Position numbers and translations under genes: made by a program. Positions 1 through 11,985 of a DNA stretch of 64,000 nucleotides are shown here, one piece after another (the first letter of the stretch is position 1; each line of letters starts with the position of its first letter). A model generated the notes under the pieces. It did not search any database. It was not told where the DNA came from and worked only from the letters and a program-made list of their open reading frames with translations. This DNA is from Reticulitermes lucifugus. Lineage: Eukaryota; Arthropoda; Insecta; Blattodea; Rhinotermitidae. The stretch lies in assembly GCA_026260175.1 (NCBI GenBank), contig JAKCWW010000063.1, positions 58,038 through 122,037 on the forward strand, given 5' to 3'.

Positions 1-62
1 ATCAAACCCGCGACGTTCCGGTTTGTAGCGTAGTGCCTCAACCAACTGCGCCACCGCGCGCC
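1..62 (-). mobile_element. tRNA-derived SINE head, cut by window edge
   Basis: Read on the minus strand this is a tRNA-like segment: a GGTGGCGCAGTTGG stretch resembling a pol III A box, then GCGGGTTTGAT resembling a B box about 35 bases on. The element continues off the left edge. A real tRNA gene is less likely because the intervening arms do not pair in a cloverleaf. Confidence 0.5.
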
Positions 63-1854
63 CAACAATACACTATGCATTTATTATGTGTCTCCCTACC
101 AAATTTCACATGCCAAACTCCAGTTATTCCTCAGTTATAGCCATAAAACCGAAAACTGAAGTAAATAATCTCACTGATAACATGTTGTTACTTTACATTA
201 TGCAAATATATACTTTATTACTAAGTTTTCCAAGGTCTACTGCCATACATGTGTTAAATACCTAAGAGCAAGTGTCGCTAATGTCGATCCCGCCTGAGAA
301 TTTCACATGTCCGCCATCTTGTTTGTGTGAGTGCCTGTGTCCCCCATTCAACTTTTAAACCTTTTGACTGATCTTTGGGAAACTTTGTATGAACATCATA
401 TGAGCTACAATTAGAAAATACCCCAACACCATACCTAATTTTTAATTTCGTAACAAAAATATAGTAGAGGCGTGGCCTTGAAGTAGGAGCGGCACTTTCT
501 ATGGGGTCCTTAAATCTTGAACAATTATACGAATTTTGTTGTGGTAATATTTTTTAAAGTGTTAATAACAACATGGCGGTCATGCGAAAAATTTTCATAT
601 CGCCCTCTGATTGCCTTGACTAAGGAAACATTGGTGCTAGTCATGTGAAGTTTGTACGGAGATAAATAAATAAGATATGCTAATGTTGTATAAGAAACGT
701 AAAGCTTAAAGATTTTGTGAACCTTGAATTCATATCTGAAAAATTTGACGTGTCAACACTCTGTACGTACGTAATGGGTCCTTCGTACAAATAAAATAAA
801 AAACAAAAATAAATAGGAAACGTTACTAGAACTAAAACTCTGCAACACGAAAGCAGACGTGACGATTTCTGCTGAGATCCGCGTGTTTTCTTTCAGGAAA
901 GTGAAGTAGGATAAACATTTTATGGTTTCTTTAATTGTTTTACTTTTAAATATGAGTTCATTTTTAATGACAGTGTGTTCAATCATATCATCAATGCGAA
1001 CTCATTCTAGGTCACAGACCGCTTTTCCATTACAAAACTTTATTTTTCGCAAAGTGTACCTTTGGATCTTATAAGATCCTCCTAATAGCAGTTACATTCA
1101 GAAACAGCGTTGACAGATTTATCTTTGTAATGGAGATGCAATATGTTTTCATGGGTTAGGAAATGAATTTTAAATACTATTCACATAAATTCTGGGCTTC
1201 AGTGTTAGCGAACAAATTCTTCTCAATTTCTTTCTTATATCTGCGTAGCAGATGACAAACAACTGAAGTCCACAGTCTTACTTTTCCACGCTTGAAGGGA
1301 AGTGATGTATTCTCATGACACTTAAACATACTTGTACTACAGTGTAAGGGTTTTCTGTGACGAAAAAAAAAAACATATCCGTGAACCAGTCCCTAGGAAA
1401 AGCAGAGCTGACACCTGAAACTGTGGAAAGCGTTGTAATAGTAGACGAGTCTCGGTAAAGATAAAATTGTAAATGCTGTAGACATCACACAACTTGTTAG
1501 TCAGCAGCGAAAGATAACCGGTTGTGTTTAGAGACCAATTAGGATATGTTACTGAAAACTGCTGCGTTTGGACGAAGAGACAGACAAGCACATTCCATAA
1601 AACTACACGGTACTCGTGCGCGCACCTTACTCGCGCATGTGAGACACAATAACCAGTTTATACCCATAAATATATCGTATGAGGCCAGGAGTTTTCTTTA
1701 TCTGCTTAACTAGATCTGCTTTTGATAAAAGGTAAAGGAATAGGGCTGGAGCCACCAGATTTGTAGAGCTTCTCTAATCAGTCCAACGTACCTCTTGTAA
1801 TATCCCACAGATCGCACACTATCGGATGTTTTGAATTTGCGAGATTTCAGGCTC
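63..1854. other. Non-coding stretch, nothing recognised
   Basis: AT-rich sequence with ordinary CpG frequency. Open frames here are short, have no recognisable domain and lack plausible splice context. No gene or repeat was recognised. Confidence 0.5.
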
Positions 1855-1867
1855 CCCGCAGTCTAGA

Positions 1868-1965
1868 TGATGTCTTCGTTCTTCTCGGATGTTGTACGGC
1901 GTAGGTTGATAGTTGTTACCGACGTTTCGGGACAACATATCGGTCCCATTTTCAACGGTAAATTA
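1868..1965 (-). repeat. Fold-back element fragment with hammerhead-like unit
   Basis: The left part (TCTTCTCGGATGTTG, then GTAGGTTGATAG) matches the left arm of the element at 31,455. On the minus strand 1917-1960 reads TACC, a mutated CTGANGA box (TTGAAAA), stem GGGAC/GTCCC, then CGAAACGTC and GGTA. TACC and GGTA can pair as stem I. The box mutation predicts an inactive copy, and the right arm is missing. Confidence 0.5.
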
Positions 1966-2953
1966 GTCCAAGAGCAATCCACGGATGATATATTCTTCAT
2001 GGAATGGGTTGACCCACGAAATGGGACTGACATACTGTACCGAAAAGTCAGTAACTAACTAATAACCTACGTCACGCAACAGCGCAAAAGAGCGAAGACC
2101 TCAAGTTTCTATTTGATTACAGTTAATTTTTCACTTATCTGAGAGAAACCTTACTGATGTCGTGTAGGTGAACTTTACCTATTTCGTTACTTCTTTATAC
2201 TGATGTGACAACACTTTACGCCAAAATCTTTAAGGATAAGTAAAAGACACTGTACAGTTGAGTTTCGTTCGAGGCTTCGATTAAATAATGAATATTTTCG
2301 TAGGCATCAATAACCAACCAAATTTTTGTGACTAAGAAGATCCATTTCAATGTTATCCACTTATTTACGGCTAGGTCTACCATTTACACTCATATCTCAT
2401 TTGTTCTGCGCGTCTTAATACCCCGCCCACCCGATCATTCTTCGCCTGATCACCCTACGAATATCTGAAGAAGTACAAAGAAGGGTCCATCGAGGACAGT
2501 AGCAATGCAGACGTGACTGCGGAAAGTGTCACGATGTTATTGCTGTAACGCACCTTGGAAATACACCTTCACTGCTGTGTATAGTAATAACTGTCGTTTG
2601 TTCAATAGGACTTTTTTTTTTCAGCAGCATGACAGGAAATGAGACTACAATGACCTACGAATTGAGAAGGGGATTCGCTTGCTTGAAGATAACACAGTAC
2701 CAGGAACAACATTTTTATATATATTTCTCCTCAGCAAATAGTTTCTGTATTACAAGGATATAAGAAAATAAATTATAAATTAGTTCATGTAGTAAGGCCT
2801 GCTATCATTTGGAAAACACCACATAATATTCTATTATTTACCTTGAGCGACATTTTTTCAAATATGTATAAAAACAAGGTGCTTTAAATTATATTAAATC
2901 TGAAGTTGTTTTCGGGTACTCAATTTTAAATCCTGAACATAGAAGAGTAGCAA
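1966..2953. other. Non-coding stretch, nothing recognised
   Basis: No coding exon, RNA gene or repeat was recognised between the fold-back fragment and the hairpin MITE. Confidence 0.45.
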
Positions 2954-3066
2954 GCATTAAGTCACCAACAAATGCACAAAACCGTCAATAAAGGTATGAC
3001 TTAACCTTTTATCATTATTAATTACCCTACATTGACGGTTTTGTGCATTTGTTGATGACTTATTGC
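2954..3066. repeat. Short hairpin MITE
   Basis: A near-perfect inverted repeat. The left arm (2959-2989, containing CAAATGCACAAAACCGTC) is mirrored by the right arm (3031-3061, containing GACGGTTTTGTGCATTTG) around a 41-base spacer. Weaker pairing extends outward to 2954 and 3066. This is the form of a very short non-autonomous DNA transposon or its excision-prone remnant. No coding capacity. Confidence 0.75.
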
Positions 3067-5235
3067 TGATTACAGAAATGCACGGTGAATTAAGATTAAA
3101 CTAAGAAGAGTAATTAGACCTAACAGAAAACAAATAACAAGAGGAGCTTTGTAATTTGTAGTAACCTGATATTCACCATATATTAAGTTCCTTATGTCAA
3201 ATGAGACAAAATGTCCACACAAAATACGCATTGGAAGAATTGTAAAGAAATAGGAAGCGTTCTCGGATAAGCTGAAGAAAACTTGGAGACTTAGGCATAT
3301 GCAAGAGGTTAATGTTAAAATTCCTCTTAAAGACGGAAGGTGTGCAGGTCATGTAGACTGAATTTTTGTGACTCAGGATAGGACGCAATACGGCTCTTAT
3401 GAATAAGAAAATGAACCGTCAATTCCATGAAAGGAGGGGAGTTTCCTGACTACGTGAACAATGTTTACTAACCTCTGAAGAAGGACAAATGTTTCTTGGA
3501 TTAATAATCAATTTACGAAGGTTTTTGTACGTCAGATAACCGAAAGGCATCCCGTGGAACACCTCCTACCAGAAGAGATGTGCACGATACGACTTTCTTT
3601 ATCTTCTCTTAGAAAGAAACGAAAACATTTTTATATTACATGTACATATTAGTTCTATGTAGAACGTAAAAGTAGTTCGAAGATGTAAACCATTTAAAAT
3701 TATTCCGGTGGGAGTACATACTCTTATAATGTTAAATTAGACATTTAAACTCCGTCTTGACTGTATCGAGCATAATATTAAATTATGTGACTCGTATACA
3801 ATTTAGAATATCTTGGATTTGTAGCAGTTACGTTTACAACTGAAAGAAACTTCAAAAGCTTCCAAGGAATACAAAATATACCTCCAACTTGGGGCAGAAA
3901 TTACTTCTAGTTGAAGTTTAAGGAAATGTCAAAAGTAGTTTCATTATAAATTGTGTTACAATAATTACATAGTACACGTAAGTAGACATATTTCATCAAT
4001 CTGCCTAATCACACGGCTGTTCTACGAAATACTAACTGCATGCAACTTTTGTGAGTTAGAATACGAGTAAAATAACTTAGTTTGAATAAATAAATAGACG
4101 TAAATACAGGTGCAATAATGTAAACATTTTGTGCGATTTGTGCCATGTTAGTCTGTTTCTTTATAACAAACAGAAAGCATTAAATGAAATGACATTCGTA
4201 CATTCGTCTGTACTACAAAACCCACACCACAATCAATATATTATAATGGTGTACATTACAATGTATTGATTTGTCTGTGTCCTTCTTCTTTACAGTTTCA
4301 ATAGTAGTCATTATCATAACTACACTAATTAGTATTAATTTGTCTTTGTATTTCTTCTTTAAAAATACCTCGAAATCATTTAATGCGGGGTTTTCCCACG
4401 CATAAAACTTTCAAAAGTACACTAGAACCTAATGTTAGCAATACTTGCTTAAACTTTTTTCACGTTCTTTAACATCGCATATAATACGTGCTCACATAAT
4501 GGTAAAAGTGGATAATCATTCCTTCAAGTAAGTTTAGAGTAATATGAAATTTCTCTGGCCATTTTAGTAGATGCACAAAATCACCGGTACCTACGTACAT
4601 TCAACGAAATTCCGCATTCACTGTAACATACATAGACGTTGTACGGAAACATATTTATCACTGTAAGTATTTATCCATTAAATGAAAAATGCATAAACTA
4701 AGTATACATTCTTATACGGATAGCAACTTTATTTTTTATCTATCTCACTCCTAATTGTTTCGACCAATTTTCATAGAGTACACACATTTGGAAGGAATTA
4801 CTAAAATTTATACAGAATTTCTTTATGTCCCTTGAATATTTTAGTTTCAAATATCACCAAAACTATAAACTATTTATCTTGCATAGAATTTATCTACTTT
4901 GCACAGTAATAAATAGAATTTGTACCAAGACATTTTGATTGTGATTGATTGCTTATCTTAATTTTATGTTATGTAATGTTCAACTGCTAGAAAATATTTA
5001 CGTGAATGTTAGGCATGGGAAATTCTCATAAAACGGAGAAGTTTACTTTATATTTTTCTTTAAAGTAGGCACAACGTAGTGAAACATCGCGACAAAAACA
5101 ATTTATCTTGTCATGTTAATGAAGTGAATGGGCCTGCATTAACGAATGACACTGGGAAGACGTTATTTCAGCAAGGACGTATTGTGGCACGCTTCATAAA
5201 AAAGAAAACAAATATTGTGCTGAACAAGTAACCAT
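3067..5235. other. Non-coding stretch, nothing recognised
   Basis: AT-rich DNA with no recognisable exon or repeat on either strand. Confidence 0.45.
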
Positions 5236-5445
5236 CTTAATGCCAAACGACAAATCTCACGTGCACTGGCCTGGAATAAAGGCCCAGTTTCGACTTCAGA
5301 CCAATCGATATGGGATTTTAGTGGAAAAATTGATACTGGGACAGGTTTTTCTTGAGTACTACGGTTTTCCTTCCTTATTTTCTTTCTACCATTATTGCAT
5401 TTTTTTATTGCATTCATCCGTCATCATTGCTACATAATCTTAGCA
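5236..5445 (+). mobile_element. SINE B, head-to-head inverted pair
   Basis: From about 5285 the plus strand matches the body of the copies at 23,590 (minus) and 51,105 (plus): GATACTGGGACAGGTTTTTC, then GAGTACTACGGTTTTCC and a tail near TCATCATTGCTACATAAT. The preceding 5240-5275 reads like the opposite strand of the same region (CAAATCTCACGTGCACTGGC), so two fragments lie head to head. Confidence 0.6.
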
Positions 5446-5549
5446 ACTGACAGCAAAGTTAAATAAAACACTTCTCTTTTCCTTTCGTCATATGATTATT
5501 TTCTAATAGGATCATTTGTATATACTTTTATCATAAAACATACATCAAT

Positions 5550-5640
5550 GCTAAATATAAGAGCACTACGGCCCTTCGAAACGTCGGTAACCGTTTGCCA
5601 GTCGACAAGGCGTAAACAGAAGACTTGAATTGTCTGAATA
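5550..5640 (+). repeat. Fold-back element remnant
   Basis: CTTCGAAACGTCGGTAAC followed by a degenerate arm (GCCAGTCGACAAGGCGTAAA) and GAAGACTTGAAT matches the right half of the fold-back family at 26,081 and 32,475. The CTGANGA box is not recognisable, so only the 3' half survives. Confidence 0.5.
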
Positions 5641-5724
5641 TATGTAGCCTACCTCATTAAAATATTATTTTATATGATTAAGTTACATTTCAATAAACCC
5701 GAATGCGCAAGATATAGTTGTTCT

Positions 5725-5960
5725 TGTGCTTAAGAGTCACTCCATGAATAAGTAGAGGGGAGTGAAGATAAAGCTCCACATATTTTTGTTTTCAGAATTA
5801 TATGGAGGTAAGTGGCCACCTTTAGGCTTCGGATATTTTATCCTCTTCCCTCCAATAAAAGTCACGTTGTCCCTCTTGGATAGGAAGGTCCCAGAAACGG
5901 GTTGAATATGGTGGCCAAGTGAAACGTTCCTTCCTCTACCGGAAGTGGAATTTCGGTCGT
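5725..5960 (-). mobile_element. SINE A copy, 3' body
   Basis: On the minus strand it matches the 3' part of the full-length copy at 18,783: a GGTGGCCACTTACCTCCA segment, a GGAGCTTTATCTTCACTCCC segment and a final TTCATGG. The tRNA-like head is absent or too diverged to see. Confidence 0.6.
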
Positions 5961-6756
5961 CCATCCCATCGCATATTTGTCATTTACCGACTGAGATATC
6001 CAGACTCAAATCAATTTTAATAAGTCAAACTCTTTGAACAAAGAGTCTTGTCCGTCATTAAGATGGGGATATTCACTTCCTCCGCAAAGCTGGTATCCAT
6101 TTACAAGCTATACGGTGTCAAAACCAGGAAAGCCACAAAATGAATCTGTTTCTGTTTACGTCATGTCGCATTTTGTTAATGCTCCACAGCAACTGCACTG
6201 ATCCAAACTGTATGAGATCTTTGCGTTTGGAATATAATTTTGTCCTTCCGTGTACAAGAAGTAAAATAGTTGTAGCCTACCATTCCATTAAAACGTCTGG
6301 GGAAATGGGGGCATAACTCTACGCATGATTGAACTCAGCAGTATCCGTAGGTACAATAATTTAGGCTATCAACACTGTTGAATTCCATAATAAGGTTGAA
6401 GGCAGTAAACAAAACTCTTAGACAAACCCAGTGAACAAGAGTCAAGGTCTGCTAGATTTATTAGGAAGTCACCTCATTGCATGACTGAGAAATAGGTGGG
6501 TAGAAAAAGGGTGGGTCTTCCCTTCCTTCCTGTACGAGCCACAACAGCCAATGGACAGCAATGTCTTACGTCGCTGCCGATCTTCCGTGCCTTTAGGCGA
6601 GCCACTAAGGTCATAACCAAACATAGGCAGACGAAGCGGCAGCCGAGCACCAGCCCACGTGGAGAGGGCGCAGACAACGCAACACTCACAAAGACAGATG
6701 GAATGAGGTCAGTGGATTACGCGAATTTTATAAACAAATTCATAAAGTACATCATA
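5961..6756. other. Non-coding stretch; GC-rich patch
   Basis: 6,490-6,690 is unusually GC- and CpG-rich and carries an open frame of about 110 codons with no domain I recognise. No splice or homology support, so it is not called as a gene. Confidence 0.4.
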
Positions 6757-7114
6757 GGCGTACCCAGAATTTTTCTTTGGGGGGGGGGGAGGCTGACCCT
6801 GAGGCTATATATAATTTATGTTCGATTTTAAAAACTGTGTTTGAAAATCATGTCAAAATCTCCGACACGACATCTAGTTAGGTTACAGGGAAAATTAAAA
6901 CTAACTGAAAAAGAAAAAATCTACATATTCGTAAATTTTTATTATATTTTTCAGTACTTCAATGTACTAGTCATCAGCTGATTCAGGCTGAAGCAGAAAT
7001 CACGTAAAATCTTTGACATCATCGGGCTTAAAAAATCTGCGTTTTTTTAATTTTGCTTGGGGGAAGGGGGGAGGGGGGAAGTTGCAGCCAGGCAGCCACC
7101 TCCTTGGGTGCGCC
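6757..7114. mobile_element. MITE with G-rich subterminal tracts
   Basis: The left end GGCGTACCCAGAATTTTTC leads into a run of ten G. The right end has G-runs followed by CTTGGGTGCGCC. GGCGTACCCA and TGGGTGCGCC are inverted copies of each other. The interior is AT-rich and non-coding. This is the layout of a non-autonomous DNA transposon; superfamily not determined and no clear target-site duplication seen. Confidence 0.5.
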
Positions 7115-7484
7115 AATGAAGCACATTCTTTCTTCACAAGCTGGTAGTCCATCAGATGGTCAAGAAATTCCCCTCCATTACAGGAAACGTAAGGTGTGTA
7201 AGTAGTCAAACTGCGTTCTAAAGAGTAATATCACGACATATACAAAGACATTGGAAGGATATATTATGTACACCATACCGATACGCGTCCACTGTGTAAG
7301 AGTTGGATATCTCCAGGAAGATGTAACTTGGAATTTTTACGCTAATATTCATTTTAATATTATAAACACTGTGCCAAATTTTAAACAATTGCTAATTATG
7401 GTGGAAATTATAAGCATCATGTAGCATATCAAATGGAAAATTGAGATCTAATTATTTAACACATTGTATACTCCCACTGTTTAT

Positions 7485-7540
7485 GATTATGGAAGGCCTG
7501 AAGATGACCATGATCGGTCGAAGCATATTACAGAGTAATA
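7485..7540 (+). repeat. Hammerhead-like motif, isolated copy
   Basis: CTGAAGA (7498-7504), T, hairpin GACC-ATGATC-GGTC, then GAAGC in place of GAAAC. It has the same box order as the fold-back family but stands alone with no visible inverted arms. Confidence 0.35.
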
Positions 7541-7824
7541 TACTCGTAATTGCTGTAATTATCTAAAAAAATGTGTTGACAGTATTAAAAATCCTTTTAA
7601 AAACCGATGGTTATTTTCCGAGTTCACAAGTCGTCAGTACGCATTACGCTTAAACCAGCTGACATCAATACATAACTTTGCACCCTATATTTTAAAGAAA
7701 ATTTTTAATTTCATCTTCCCATACACACCTGGATCCCCCAAGTGATATCTCTTTCCAACTACAGCTTTGTACGTATTTTTTCATTTCTGTTCCCTTTATA
7801 TGTCATCATTTTGTGACCATGGTC

Positions 7825-7965
7825 ATGTTTGGTATTGTTTTATGTGGTTGTAAAAATTGGTCTCTTACGTTAGGGGAAGTATATAAACCGAGAGTTTTCG
7901 AGAATGGGGAGCCGAGGAAAATATTTGGTCCTAAGAGATGGCATGAATGAGGTCGACAAATTAAG
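7825..7965 (+). pseudogene. LINE reverse-transcriptase C-terminal fragment
   Basis: In shifting plus-strand frames this reads as ...CKNWSLTLGE..., ...RVFENGEPRKIFGPKR.... This is the region after the RT domain of an RTE/I-like insect LINE; the same segment recurs at 41,246-41,490 and 50,000-50,135. Frameshifted and short. Confidence 0.6.
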
Positions 7966-9349
7966 AAGCTGCTGTTCTCCAATTCAAGATTTCCTTGCTC
8001 TTGTACTGTTGTTAACTCGCGTAGTACAAAATACAACACAATATTAGCTAATGAAATAATACCTTATTTTATTTATTTCACCTTACATATTTCGTCTTTT
8101 TCATACATCTTCAGGGTCCTAAGCCATAGGTTTCTATCTGCAAGTGCAAATTCTTTTTAAATATTTTAGAAGAAAATGGCAGTTTAGAGATATGATAAAA
8201 GAAGTACCCTATGTGGCGGTCGATACATGCAGCCTACGTATAAAATGCCATTGTTTTCAAACTGCATTGCAGTTATAAGAGAGAAAGTGGGGAGCATTTG
8301 TGGACAAATAAGCCTGTGAAAAAAAGTAGATATTTACTTAAAGTCATTGTTGTTGACAAAAGATTAGTTGTAATTATAAGACAGAGCTGGCTGACCTTGG
8401 TTGTGATGCAGTGTCACCAACATGAGAATCATTCATATTATTACGCAATCCATTGTTGGGCTGAAACATACAACATGGTGCTTCAACCGGAACACTGTAC
8501 CGGAAGTTAGGTTACGAACATGTATAAAATACGTTTGAAGTAACCTTCAGCATTTGGGTGGTGGGCGATATGGACACATGGGCTTTCCTGTTGAAGAGTG
8601 AAATGAGGCTACAGTGTTGCCTGGTTAATGTGATGGTTTTTAAGTCGTGCAATTGAATTGAAGCACCGAGGTCACTTTCTATTATTTTATTATCTCTGGA
8701 CATTATTTTCTTCAACAGAAGATCGTTGTACTCTTTCTGCATATTAGCTACACCACGGAACTATTGAAATGATATTTACCCTACCTGCGGACAGGACGAG
8801 CTTTTTAAATTATTGGATTCGATTACTACTGTCTTCGGTTTAAGGCGCCCAAGATCCTGAAAAACACCATTCTTGGATTCATATTCCACTTGGGGAATAG
8901 GCGTTTGTGTCTGTTCTATGTGTTTCATCATGTTCCGAATCCCAAATTTTAATGTGGTCTTGCCGGAATAGGGTTAAAGACAATAAATATTCGAAGGGGA
9001 TATTGTGATGTCAAGTGGTCGTCGCGGTCCGGCAAGAGGCCGAGGGAGATGTCACTAAAATACTTTTAATCGTAAAACGGCATCTGTCTTGTCTGTGTCA
9101 GTTGTAGGCAGACAAGGAACGAGTGACAGGGACGATTTGTTTAAAAAGTGACCGCTTAATTTAGCAGGAAAGGGCGACTGTGATAAAACTACGAATCTAC
9201 GTAAACAGTAGGTCTACCTTAATAATTCGTTCTTATGGATAACACCTTAATAAAACCACATATTTACATTGCCGAGAGTGGATGTATGAAGGAATTCTGA
9301 ATTATTATCTCGTGCAAGTCCCGCTTTTTCAGACTATTGTATTATGGTT
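7966..9349. other. Non-coding stretch, nothing recognised
   Basis: No exon or repeat recognised. A CpG-rich patch at about 9,000-9,060 has no further features. Confidence 0.4.
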
Positions 9350-9515
9350 ATTGCCTCCGCTTCTATGAATACTGGGGGTTCTTTCCCCTGGGTTAAGACG
9401 GCCGGGTAGTGAGACTGACAACTCACGCCCATCTAGAGCCGATGGTAAATCTGGTGCTGTACTTTCACTCGCCCCGTGTGACTTCAAGGCATGTACAGGG
9501 AAAATCGTGCATTTT
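9350..9515 (+). mobile_element. SINE A copy, 3' body
   Basis: Plus-strand match to the body of the copy at 18,783: TTTCCCCTGGGTTAAGACGG, then GTGAGACTGACAACTCACGC, GAGCCGATGGTAAAT and AAGGCATGTACAGGGAAAA. Diverged; head missing. Confidence 0.6.
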
Positions 9516-11289
9516 ACCATTAAGGTTATCAGCATTACGGATTAGAATCTTTATCTTCGTCTCTTTGTCGGGCATATTTAGATTTGTTCACATGTCTAAT
9601 CATGTTGATACAACAAAAGAATTTAGGCCTAAATCTAACCAGGTTGGAAACCCAATCTTAAAAGTGAATAGAATAGCATCAATTGGGTTAGCCCAGGATA
9701 GTGACAAGTGACAATTCTCATGAGCTCCGTGTTCCATAAAATGCCAAGAATTTCTAGAGTAACTGCGTGATTATCAACTGCTAAAAGTCTTCGCGCCAAG
9801 AAGACCGTAAACCGTTTAAAGCAGTGGTTACTTTATGCAACATCAAGTTTGACATCAAAAAATTCTAAATTCTATCTACGCAGATTATTTGTGTATTTTG
9901 CATCGATATTAAACAAATAGATATTATTTCTGTGCACAGCATTAACTGATTGTTTTTTATAACCGAGATGGATTGCGTTTAATGTGCGATGTGAAAGAAA
10001 TCTTTAAATGTAATTCAAGTCAATTTTCTTCTGAAAGTGTCTTAAATCGCAATGTTAACCACACTCACGTGTTGGTACGTACGGATATTCGCAACCTATT
10101 TAACGAGAGAATGTCAGGTTATAGTTAAGTGAGTTGGGAGTGTTGATGGATGAAGCCAAGCGCTAAACATTGTAGGCCTACGTGACAAGTGAACCTTTTT
10201 TAAATGACTTCATTACAGGTTTAAGAAGTTGGTATTTGTATTTTACGAGAATTATGCGTCAAAAACCAGGCCAGTTTTAAAGTATATGTAAAGATATATT
10301 CCCTAGCCATATTTCCCAATAGAATTCTGAGAGGACAATAAGAGAACCTGCATTAGCTCTCTCAGATATACCAGTATATGGCACCTTGCCTGTTAAGGTT
10401 CCGCTAAACAAAGCTGTACCCTAATGAACACTGGTGCTCGGGTGGGTAGGTTAGAAGTTTCTAATGGTTTTAGCAGATTTTGTTTTTAAACCTCTCTAAT
10501 CATCTGCAAATGTCAATGATAATTATAAGTTCCTTCTTTCCGTAGTTACAATGACGAAGATTATGAATAAAATAGATACACTTGCTTTGCTTATAGCGAA
10601 GAGTATAATAGAGAAAAATGCAAGAATAAAAAATAATAACCAATTCCCTGCTGAGGTACTAACCTGAAATTAATTTCCCTGTAATATATTTGGCCATATT
10701 AATAGGTGTTGTGAAAAAATACGTTAAGTAGCTAAATTCAGTTCTGAGGTTTACATTTTACTTAATATTTTTATTTTATTTGCCTGTACCGACAGACTAA
10801 TGCGGCTTAGGATGTTCAATATTCCGAGTGTGTGAATTTTGTTTGTAGGCATTTATTAGGACTCCCTGAATGTGGTTCGGCACGTCATAAGGCGTCTACA
10901 TACACAGGATAAGACAAAGACGTAAAAGAATGTAGAATTAAGCCATAAAACGACTGTGACTCGAGCAAATATCTAATCCCAGATTTTGAGCTCTTTCTTA
11001 AGAACAGGACTTCGACTGCTCAGCAACAATTCCTTTTAGAAAAAGGAAAATTAGCTCCTTATAAAATATGTACAATACATCTTCGACATAATGACTAATA
11101 AGTAACGTATGACAACTGATTAGACTGGTGTAGGAGCGTGTGCATTTCCTCCACAAGTCATATGAAAGAGCAAATTTGAAGGAAATACTGGCACATTAAT
11201 GGAACATGTCATTCAAAAAAGATGATCGTAATTAATTTTGTTTGACACAGTAGTTTATTAATGATCAATTTTAACATCATTACCGTAAC
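9516..11289. other. Non-coding stretch, nothing recognised
   Basis: No coding exon, RNA gene or repeat recognised on either strand. Confidence 0.4.
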
Positions 11290-11985
11290 ACCATGGATTG
11301 ATTTCTTGGCCTGTTGCCATTACGCAGCTTATAACTATTGGTGTCATGATTTCTGTCGGACATACGTTGCAACTGGAGAATGTGGAATATTTCAATTATT
11401 TGGGTAGCATGGTAACAAAAGATGCAAGGTGTACACGTGAAATTAAATCCAGAATTGCCGTGGCAAAAGCAGCATTAAACAAGAAGAAGATTCTTTTCAC
11501 CAGCAAACTGGAATTAAATTTAAGGAACAAACTAATAAAGTGCTACATTTGGAGCATTGCTTTGTATGGTGCTGAAACGTGGATACTTCGGAAAGTAGAT
11601 CAGAAATACCTGGAAAAACTTTGAAATGTGGTGTTTGAGAAAAATGGAAAAGATCAGTTGGACCGATCGTGTTAGAAATGAAGAAGTATTACACAGAGTC
11701 AAGGAGAAGAGGAATATCCTTCGTAAAATAAAAAAGAAGAAAGGTTAACTGGATTGGCCACATCTTGCGTAGAAACTGCCTTCTAAAACACGTGATTGAA
11801 GGAAAGTTNNNNNNNNNNNNNNNNNNNNNNNNNNNNNNNNNNNNNNNNNNNNNNNNNNTGACCTTAAGGAAAAGAGAAGGTACTGGAAATTGAAAGAGGA
11901 AGCACTAGATCGCACCCTGTGTAGACCTCACATTGGAAGAGGCTGTGGACCTCTCGTAAGACAGACTACAGAATGATAAATGTAA
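11290..11985 (+). pseudogene. LINE reverse-transcriptase fragment, interrupted by gap
   Basis: From about 11,298 the plus strand encodes the C-terminal part of a non-LTR retrotransposon endonuclease/reverse transcriptase: NVEYFNYLGSMVTKD, EIKSRIAVAKAALNKKK, IWSIALYGAETW and RKVDQKYLEKL. A frameshift near 11,624 is followed by KMEKISWTDRVRNEEV, HRVKEKRNI and NWIGHILRRNC up to the N run. After the gap the frame resumes as LKEKRRYWKLKEEALDR and ends GPLVRQTTE-stop at about 11,973. The palm catalytic segment upstream is missing, so this is a 5'-truncated, dead copy. Clade (RTE/BovB-like versus another) cannot be fixed by eye. It differs from the LINE family at 49,700. Confidence 0.85.
11809..11858. 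other. Assembly gap, 50 N
   Basis: A run of exactly 50 N inside the LINE fragment. Its true length is unknown. Confidence 0.99.

Noticed and set aside
6496-6831. Plus-strand frame of about 111 codons in a GC-rich patch
   Set aside because: No domain, no splice support, and its 3' end runs into the G-rich MITE.
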